Part shown: positions 61,402 to 64,000 of the stretch, one piece after another
Position numbering within the stretch: position 1 is the first letter of the stretch
How the letters are laid out: each line of letters opens with the position of its first letter
NCBI GenBank assembly: GCA_025642065.1
Contig: JAODUP010000161.1
Coordinates: 406,001 to 470,000 of the forward strand
From: Paralvinella palmiformis
Lineage: Eukaryota; Annelida; Polychaeta; Terebellida; Alvinellidae
DNA: 64,000 nt
Direction of reading: 5' to 3'
The notes under the pieces: model-generated
What the model saw: the letters and a program-made list of their open reading frames with translations, nothing else
Told to the model about the DNA's origin: nothing
The model's database searches: none
Program-made: the position numbers and the translations under genes

Positions 61402-61987
61402 ACATATGCCATTATCCATACTTACTCATAAGACCCAGTTCTACTGATGCCCAGGTCAGCCCTGTACGATTTAGAACTACATCTGATGTAGTTCCATCAA
61501 TATCAAATATGCCTTTCAAGTCACCAGACCAGTCATTGTCTGCAGTTTCTGGTGGTTTTTCTTTTAATTCTTTCACCCTTTTTGCAGAACGCTTCTTTGG
61601 TTTTGATTCATATCTGGTTTCACATTTAACTTTTTCACTGGTATGTTTATTATTGCGCTCCTCTGGCTCCGGATCATCATCATACGGATCTGTGTCTACT
61701 TCTAAGTCCAGGGTATTTTTTGGCATTACGTGGATTGGTCCCGAACGTTTAGCTAACGGCTGATATTTTGAATTATCAGTATCGTGGTGTAACTCAACAA
61801 ATTTGCCATTAGAGCTACTTCTCCTCGTATTTTTCACCTTCTTTCGCTTTGCTTCTGTTTTGGCAACTGGGCGCACGTCGTCATTTAACTCGGGCGACGA
61901 AGGGGGTGTAAATGGACGGACTTCGTCACGAGCAACTACACCCGATGAACTATCATCATCACTGTAGCTGACGTCCTCCAGTTCCAT
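36056..61987 (-). CDS. CERKL: Ceramide kinase / ceramide kinase-like protein (17 exons)
   Basis: Seventeen phase-consistent exons (each listed separately) total 2652 nt and encode 883 residues. Residues 1-150 are charged and disordered. Residues 155-275 form the N-terminal PH-like region (GIFDIDGTTSDVVLNRTGLT, CERKL-like). Residues 276-420 hold the lipid-kinase domain with VCVGGDGTVSKVISHLL (344-360) and IIPTGTFNQ (386-394). C500-x3-C504-x2-C507 matches the CX3CX2C motif described for ceramide kinases. Residues 540-625 contain GPWKMSKGKYSSVSVL and LPFVEAV. Residues about 650-835 are a charged insert. The end has MWSMDSEL where CERK has WNCDGE and CERKL WNVDGD. The length compares with roughly 530-560 residues in human CERK and CERKL. 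CERK phosphorylates ceramide; CERKL has no confirmed lipid-kinase activity and is linked to retinal survival. CERKL orthology is inferred from the N-terminal half, while the cysteine motif points to CERK. Confidence 0.88.
36729..36958 (-). CDS. CERKL: CERKL-like exon 16
   Basis: Residues 777-852 plus two bases. The acceptor is CATCTGTTTTAG and the donor GTGGGT. It is rich in Lys, Arg, Glu and Gln (KHEQKKRDKDLAKRKS) and ends in MWSMDSELVSDLNLHF, the degenerate counterpart of the family's D-G-E/D box, in which the invariant Gly is Ser. Confidence 0.85.
38397..38468 (-). CDS. CERKL: CERKL-like exon 15
   Basis: Residues 753-776, a 24-codon phase-0 exon between CATTTATTTTCAG and donor GTCGGT. The content is hydrophilic (DADNDKLFASRDSQ). 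It belongs to the insert absent from vertebrate CERK and CERKL. Because it is symmetrical it could be skipped without a frameshift. Confidence 0.7.
38511..38632 (+). repeat. SINE family A, head-truncated copy
   Basis: Starts within the B box (CCGTGTTCGAATCTCAACAT) and runs through GGGCATATCTGAGGGTTG and CCCATTTAGCCTA to an ATCATC tail. It sits in intron 14 of the CERKL-like gene, about 40 nt upstream of exon 15 and antisense to the gene. Confidence 0.8.
39507..39610 (+). repeat. SINE family A, 5'-truncated copy with 18-bp target duplication
   Basis: The body begins GGGAATATCTGAAGGGCC and ends in an (ATC)n tail. The flanks are identical 18-bp direct repeats, CATCTATGGCCCCCAGAC at 39489-39506 and 39611-39628. 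This is direct evidence of target-primed retrotransposition, and the perfect match suggests a fairly recent event. It lies in intron 14 of the CERKL-like gene. Confidence 0.9.
40124..40279 (-). CDS. CERKL: CERKL-like exon 14
   Basis: Residues 701-752, phase 0 at both ends. The acceptor is TTCTCTCAG and the donor GTTAGT. It is Lys/Ser-rich (AKKSKEKSKKSRKHD), then polar. Part of the insert; possibly a nuclear or nucleolar targeting or phosphorylation region, by composition only. Confidence 0.8.
40405..40994. mobile_element. Possible short inverted-repeat element
   Basis: CCATCCCCAAAATTGGCCTAT near 40410-40430 is the imperfect reverse complement of ATAGGCCAAAAATAGGGATGG near 40972-40992, and a third direct copy (GTAGGCCAAAAATAGGGATG) lies at 40759-40778. 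It could be a MITE in intron 13 of the CERKL-like gene. Ends and target duplication are not defined. Confidence 0.3.
41204..41589 (-). repeat. tRNA-headed SINE, family B, second copy
   Basis: Similar along its whole length to 12632-13000. The B-box region (GGTTTGAACCTGTGACC on the plus strand) has drifted. It carries an internal tandem duplication of the phrase GGTAGC(A/G)CCATTTTACG at about 41423-41456. The flanks are 8-bp direct repeats ATGGCCAG at 41196-41203 and 41590-41597. It lies in intron 13 of the CERKL-like gene. Confidence 0.85.
43316..43376. repeat. (GT)n microsatellite in CERKL-like intron 13
   Basis: About 30 GT units, which read as (CA)n in the transcript, starting roughly 105 nt downstream of the exon 13 donor. 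Confidence 0.95.
43481..43753 (-). CDS. CERKL: CERKL-like exon 13
   Basis: Residues 610-700, phase 0. The acceptor is TTTGTCTCGCAG and the donor GTCAGA; a donor 9 nt earlier would break the phase with exon 14. It starts with LSLPFVEAVRCTEVQFHV, matching FTFVEVYRVKKFQF in CERK, then becomes acidic (DDISEDLDDSDDDSEVDE). Confidence 0.88.
43838..44775. repeat. Bipartite TTCATGAA palindrome-rich element
   Basis: Two arrays, 43846-44005 and 44555-44765, carry at least twelve TTCATGAA octamers, mostly as GTTCATGAAC, plus many one-off variants such as TTCAAGAA and TTCATGCA. The 550-bp core between them is rich in another palindrome, TAGATCTA/CTAGATCT (44015-44300). No ORF. It lies in CERKL-like intron 12, about 90 nt upstream of exon 13. 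It may be a foldback-type DNA element or a palindrome satellite; the class is unknown. Confidence 0.75.
45844..45960 (-). CDS. CERKL: CERKL-like exon 12
   Basis: Residues 571-609, phase 0. The acceptor is GGTTTATTTACAG and the donor GTTAGT. HITDGCIDLILVKDVCTREF and TRYLKRHVKQKDQ align with the CERK region L-G-D-G-S-S-D-L-I-L-I-R-K and RFLIRHTNQQDQ. Confidence 0.9.
46012..46150 (+). repeat. Microsatellite-associated repeat core, third copy
   Basis: Same core as 13624-13760, ending GTAGCTACCGAGGTGAATGT before a 76-bp (GT)n tract at 46150-46225. The hairpin words ACTCTGGA and TCCAGAGT are conserved. It is only about 50 nt upstream of the exon 12 acceptor, in antisense orientation to the gene. 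Confidence 0.85.
47197..47291 (-). CDS. CERKL: CERKL-like exon 11
   Basis: Completes D539 and encodes 540-570. The acceptor is CTCCAATATCAG and the donor GTAAAG. GPWKMSKGKYSSVSVLSTPA corresponds to EEWQVVCGKFLAINATNMSC in human CERK. Confidence 0.88.
47463..47569 (-). CDS. CERKL: CERKL-like exon 10
   Basis: Completes G503 and encodes 504-538 plus one base. The acceptor is TTATGTTGCAG and the donor GTAAAT. It starts with CTKC, the last two cysteines of the CX3CX2C motif whose first Cys lies in exon 9, then an acidic linker. Confidence 0.85.
48618..48701 (-). CDS. CERKL: CERKL-like exon 9
   Basis: Completes R475 and encodes 476-502 plus two bases. The acceptor is TATTTGTAG and the donor GTAAGT, followed at once by an intronic (TG)n tract. 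SYECEIKYIPY matches CEISFLPF in CERKL. ECRQ supplies C500 of the cysteine motif. Confidence 0.85.
49220..50712. mobile_element. Tigger/pogo-like DNA transposon with decayed transposase
   Basis: The ends are inverted: the left reads CATATATACTTGTGTATAGG and the right, reverse-complemented, reads TATATATACTCGGGTATAGG, both followed by CCAC(A/G)CT. TA dinucleotides flank both sides (49218-49219 and 50713-50714). On the minus strand, broken frames include DGTEDDILWDEQHDKSDTDS-like sequence near 49430-49490, similar to the C-terminal end of Tigger/jerky-type DDE transposases. It lies in intron 8 of the CERKL-like gene. The sequence left of the element (49077-49217) is also shared with the copy at 63147. 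Confidence 0.75.
51565..51699. repeat. (GT)n microsatellite beside CERKL-like exon 8
   Basis: Two (GT)n runs separated by a short ACACATGTGTATTCAGCC spacer. In the transcript they read (CA)n and begin about 32 nt after the exon 8 donor. Confidence 0.95.
51730..51910 (-). CDS. CERKL: CERKL-like exon 8
   Basis: Completes G415 and encodes 416-474 plus two bases. The acceptor is TGTATGTTTACAG and the donor GTTTGT. HTYPCDISSVYNDDKF corresponds to DVSSVHHN in CERK. The following NSHYGFFSSVLSFI replaces the glycine-rich LLGYGFYGDI of CERK, losing its Gly-Asp pair. Confidence 0.9.
52552..53286. mobile_element. pogo/Tc1-like MITE in CERKL-like intron 7
   Basis: A 735-bp element with perfect 11-bp terminal inverted repeats, CAGTAAAAGTT at 52552 and AACTTTTACTG ending at 53286, flanked by TA on both sides. 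A second inverted word pair inside the ends (ACTGGGATAAAACGAA) appears at about 52607 in direct orientation and again at about 53210 in the same orientation, so the ends are only partly symmetric. No transposase ORF. Confidence 0.7.
53345..53475. repeat. Tandem duplication of about 57 bp
   Basis: GTTCTAGAGTCCAGCATACTA ... GGGAGCAGAAGGATACA repeats once with a small insertion (ACCAACTGGTGG). It is in CERKL-like intron 7, close to exon 7. Confidence 0.8.
53580..53654 (-). CDS. CERKL: CERKL-like exon 7
   Basis: Completes G390 and encodes 391-414 plus one base. The acceptor is TTCATAAATAG and the donor GTAAAC. TFNQICHTVQGIADPVTATI matches the nucleotide-binding G-S-T-N/D loop and following helix of CERK/CERKL (GSTNVLAHSLHG...ITATLHI). 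Confidence 0.9.
   Translation of the reverse strand, partial: VHSIRYAILYKELQIQSLLPSTSY
53849..53991 (-). CDS. CERKL: CERKL-like exon 6 (GGDG kinase motif)
   Basis: Completes C342 and encodes 343-389 plus one base. The acceptor is TTGACCTTACAG with an intronic TG tract just upstream; the donor is GTCTGT. IVCVGGDGTVSKVISHLLDK is the hallmark GGDG signature of the diacylglycerol/sphingosine/ceramide kinase superfamily. Confidence 0.93.
55447..55645 (-). repeat. SINE family A, full copy in CERKL-like intron 5
   Basis: Same head and body as 23561-23745 (CTAACGGTAGCATGTTGGACC and GTGTTCGAATCTCGGCGTGG on the minus strand), ending in a (GAT)n/(ATC)n tail at 55440-55470. It ends about 50 nt from the exon 5 donor and is sense to the gene. 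Confidence 0.85.
55697..55760 (-). CDS. CERKL: CERKL-like exon 5
   Basis: A 64-nt exon. It completes E321, encodes 322-341 and leaves two bases. The acceptor is GTTATCCTAATAG and the donor GTAAGT. VNHNEHIKHEVIHMDIENVD corresponds to the helix before the GGDG strand. The phases with exons 4 and 6 force this reading. Confidence 0.82.
56170..57500 (-). mobile_element. LINE fragment (endonuclease-reverse transcriptase type)
   Basis: Minus-strand frames show TVEDPRGNIREMAIQKSID (about 57300), MMKICDNVMDEGLGASW (about 57170), HVMMVLERRLREKVSI (about 57100), VYLEKTFHRESREVIWWALR (about 56960) and VKVRVHQGPVPSPLL (about 56840), then a cysteine-containing tail (VQCRGCGG). This is the block order of a widespread animal reverse transcriptase (DLEKAFDRVPR, KVGVHQGSVLSPLL). 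Many stops and a deletion around the template-grip region show it is dead. It lies in intron 4 of the CERKL-like gene. Confidence 0.8.
57699..57833 (-). CDS. CERKL: CERKL-like exon 4
   Basis: Completes G276 and encodes 277-320 plus one base. The acceptor is AATCTTTCACTTCAG and the donor GTATTT. FTKRPKKLLVFIQPFSGKK is the start of the lipid-kinase catalytic domain (RPKHLLVFINPFGGKG in CERK, with the second Gly of GGKG replaced by Ser-Gly-Lys-Lys). LPLLELAGIN follows. Confidence 0.9.
57855..58260. repeat. SINE family D, one clear plus-strand copy and a probable partial minus copy
   Basis: 58085-58260 on the plus strand has ACTAGTGATTAGAGCATTGTG (A-box-like) and CTTGGTTTGAATCCAACTC (B-box-like), matching the family copy at 7300-7500. 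57855-58020 has the matching GTGAGTGAGTGGGTGAGTG tail and a degraded head in the opposite direction. Both are in intron 3 of the CERKL-like gene. Confidence 0.6.
58401..58527 (-). CDS. CERKL: CERKL-like exon 3
   Basis: Residues 234-275 plus one base, phase 0 start. The acceptor is TTGTTCTCCACCAG and the donor GTAACA. GLAIQTYEEKENGRLKNKI and EWSRTIQKVI form the end of the PH-like domain (compare KLKNSTLDLI...WFRQFKKIL in CERKL). Confidence 0.88.
58932..59068 (-). CDS. CERKL: CERKL-like exon 2
   Basis: Completes T188 and encodes 189-233. The acceptor is TTCTGTTTAAG and the donor GTTGGT. A duplicated CAGGTTGG gives a second possible donor 21 nt on (near 58911), but only the first keeps the phase and the family alignment without extra residues. 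Very basic start (HKKKSKKKGKD), then YEEIMSVKIKRL, similar to KDIFSVKLKRR in CERKL. Confidence 0.85.
61426..61987 (-). CDS. CERKL: CERKL-like exon 1 (start)
   Basis: ATG at 61987-61985, residues 1-187 plus one base; donor GTAAGT at 61425-61420. Residues 1-150 are acidic/basic low complexity with Ser/Pro stretches and a KRKKVKNTRRSS cluster near 49-60 that could act as a nuclear localisation signal. Residues from about 155 carry LKGIFDIDGTTSDVVLNRTG, the CERKL-like start of the PH-like domain. The TG-rich CERK N-terminus is absent. Confidence 0.88.
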
Positions 61988-62200
61988 GGTGATTATTTCT
62001 CTTTAGAATCTCCAATTCTGGTATAGGATAGTGGTGCGTAGGGTGTGTTCTTGTTTAGTTGATCGATTAAAGCACTTCCTTCTCACATTCCACTGTGTTT
62101 CTAATGATGCGCAGTAGCTTCGCACCTAACCAACATCAGCGTAGCTGATTGGACGAAACACGAACCGGAAACGGCATTGTCAAACTGGGAAAAAAGCTTT
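61988..62200 (-). promoter_or_regulatory. Likely promoter of the CERKL-like gene
   Basis: Directly upstream of the start codon on the minus strand is a CCAAT box (ATTGG at 62148-62152 on the plus strand), and CCGGAA at 62165-62170 is an ETS-type site. There is no TATA box. The segment is more GC-rich than the surrounding sequence. Transcription start is not determinable. Confidence 0.45.
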
Positions 62201-62339
62201 GTTGACGAGAACTGCTCGATGTTTTGCGTTGTACGTTTTAACACACCCTGATACTGAAATACTTTAGGCAAGTTTATTTAATAGATCTAATTTACCATTA
62301 CTCATTAGTGATTTACACTTATATAATTAGATCGGCAAC

Positions 62340-63137
62340 TAAGTACTAGTCTAGACACTTCGACCCATCGGCATCGGTTGGACAGATCCCCCCACGCATT
62401 TCAAGACACTTCGCCCCATTGACATATCGCGCCATCGGATGATTCGCCCCACATGCCGCCTCTTTTAATAAATAGAGATTATCTTCACTGTCACAGTGTG
62501 GTTTTATCATGTGTCATTGAATAAATGTATGTGGCAAGCGAAGTGGTGTCTCATTCGCTGTGGCACAAACATTAGAAACAGAACAGTACCACGATTAAGC
62601 AAGCAATGAAGAGATGCTATTCTCATGGTGTGTAATAATCAGATGTAGATGTATTACTGCCGGTCACCGAATTTATACCAGATTGTCTTCTGACTTACAT
62701 TCTGTTAGCAAGTTTTTTCGCCATCCAATGTGTTTGCCATTCCTTCCTGCTGAGCATATCAATCCAATGTTCACAAGCGTCATTGCCATGGATGCACTCA
62801 TCACACCAATGTCTACTCTACTTTGCAAACTACTTAACTATACAGACCACCTAAACATAACTATGTATACATACAAGACCTAGCCCCCAATAGTGTGGTT
62901 AATTTTTAACAGAACCATTATCACCAATAATGATTGTGAAGGATGGCACTGTCGGTTCAACTCCAAAGTTTATCGCCACAACCTCCCCTTTGTGCATACA
63001 GAACTAACCATGATTGAGATCCAAGCACAGTTCATCACTGAGTCAGCGACGCTGATGACAAAATCAGGGATCAGGGATGCATCACGACTGCTTGGAATGC
63101 ATTCAAAGATGGTAACATCACTCCAAAAGAAATACTA
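62340..63137 (+). pseudogene. Decayed MULE-type transposase fragment
   Basis: Plus strand, one frame with a single internal TAG at 62881-62883. Upstream, CLPFLPAEHI (about 62737-62768) and downstream PPIVW, TNNDCEGWHCRFNS (about 62929-62970) and LTMIEIQAQF match the order seen in animal MULE/FLYWCH-associated transposases (LPFLPPEHI ... WPPxxW ... RTNNxVEGWHNRLN). 62340-62460 has ACACTTCGCCCCAT/CACTTCGACCCAT direct repeats like MULE subterminal repeats. The copy is cut off at about 63137, where the Tigger-bearing repeat begins. Confidence 0.65.
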
Positions 63138-63146
63138 AGAACCGTT

Positions 63147-64000
63147 AGCTCAATTTATACCCTGTGTGTTCATATTTAAATGTGTTCAGTAGTTGTCACG
63201 ATCATGGCATAAAGTAAATGGTTTTAATCTGATTACGTGCTTTATTTAGATTTGTATTTGCATTTAATCACAGCTTTTAATACTGTTCGAGCTACAATAT
63301 ATACTTGTGTATAGGCCACACTCGTGTATAAGACGCACCAGGTTTTAGGACCAATAACCCCCCCCCCCCCAGGGGCGAACCCATGTATAAGATGCACTAA
63401 AATCTGCAAATGTATTCAAAACCCCCAAATTCATCATTAACACTGTCTTCACTGAACATCTGTTGCATCTGTTCATGTGTCAACATACATGTCATCACCT
63501 TCTTCGTTGGAGTCAGTGTCAGATTTGTCATGCTGTTCATCCCACAATATATCATCTTCTGTGCCATCTAAATCATTGCTGATACAGCACTTGTTGAACA
63601 ATTTGGTAATAATGCCGGGATTGATTTAATCCCAGGCCGTTTTCACCCACTGTGTGACGATAGGTAACAATGGCTGCTTCAGGTTGTGTGCTGCTGTACA
63701 TCCGTTTCGGTAATGCTGTTTGAAGTAGTTTATTAGTAGTTCCCATATGCCAGCTTTGGGAGTAATTAACCCATTGTTTGCTGTAATCATTTTCCTTTGA
63801 TGTGGCTTTTATAAGGTTATTCTTTGCGTGGCCTCATTTGCCGTTCCTTTCAATTACACATGCTCACACATTTCGATAGTAATGACACGTCTTAGATAGA
63901 CCAAAAATAACATCTGCCTCTAATAGTTTATGGACGTGGCTGTATTGGTCATAGTGCGGAAAACTTTGCTGTTTTCGTATCGCAGCCCATTTGGACCTAC
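63147..64000. mobile_element. Second copy of the Tigger-like element, truncated by the window end
   Basis: 63147-63294 matches 49077-49219, and the transposon begins at 63295 (CAATATATACTTGTGTATAG after a TA). On the minus strand from about 63765 the frame reads GIWELLINYFKQHYRNGC, then PLLPIVTQWVKTAWD, one stop, INPGIITKLFNKCCISNDL and DGTEDDILWDEQ, a recognisable Tigger/jerky transposase C-terminus with one stop. This copy retains about 25 bp (near 63680-63705) deleted in the 49-kb copy. Confidence 0.75.

Noticed and set aside
61509..61763. 84-residue plus-strand ORF
   Set aside because: It is the antisense shadow of CERKL-like exon 1.

Overview
This is an AT-rich, repeat-dense animal nuclear contig. 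It has spliced genes with long introns, several tRNA-headed SINE families, LINE fragments, cut-and-paste transposons and very many (TG)n, (TA)n and trinucleotide tracts. The gene content (a ceramide-kinase-family protein and a secreted protein that looks like a chitin-binding type 2 protein) and the repeat style suggest a lophotrochozoan, most likely a mollusc. That placement is inference; the sequence has no species marker.

I can support three protein-coding genes, all on the minus strand, by reading ORFs and checking GT..AG splice sites and reading phase. (1) At 2083-3447 is an uninterrupted 454-codon ORF for a type II membrane protein whose lumenal part resembles five-bladed beta-propeller mannoside phosphorylases and mannosyltransferases. 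(2) At 23259-29782 is a four-exon gene for a secreted 317-residue cysteine-containing protein with a CBM14-like cysteine pattern. (3) At 36056-61987 is a 17-exon gene of 26 kb for an 883-residue ceramide kinase / ceramide kinase-like (CERK/CERKL) protein. All 16 introns are phase-consistent and the coding total of 2652 nt is divisible by 3. A possible orphan first exon lies at 17058-17115.

Region by region: 1-2082 is simple repeats; 2083-3503 is gene 1; 3660-17050 holds SINEs, three short inverted-repeat elements (7831, 8783 and 10166) and minisatellites; 17058-17115 is the orphan exon; 17120-23258 is minisatellites and a LINE 3' end; 23259-29782 is gene 2 with LINE and SINE insertions in its introns; 31690-32780 is a LINE fragment; 36056-61987 is gene 3, whose introns contain SINEs, a LINE fragment, a Tigger-like transposon, a pogo-like MITE and an unusual pair of TTCATGAA-rich arrays; 61988-62200 is a likely CCAAT/ETS promoter; 62340-64000 has a decayed MULE-type transposase and a second, truncated copy of the Tigger-like element.

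The three genes share no evident pathway. The most unusual signals are the hybrid CERK/CERKL character of gene 3 (a ceramide-kinase CX3CX2C motif beside altered catalytic motifs and a long charged insert), the TTCATGAA palindrome arrays in its intron 12, and several nested transposons whose target-site duplications can be read directly.
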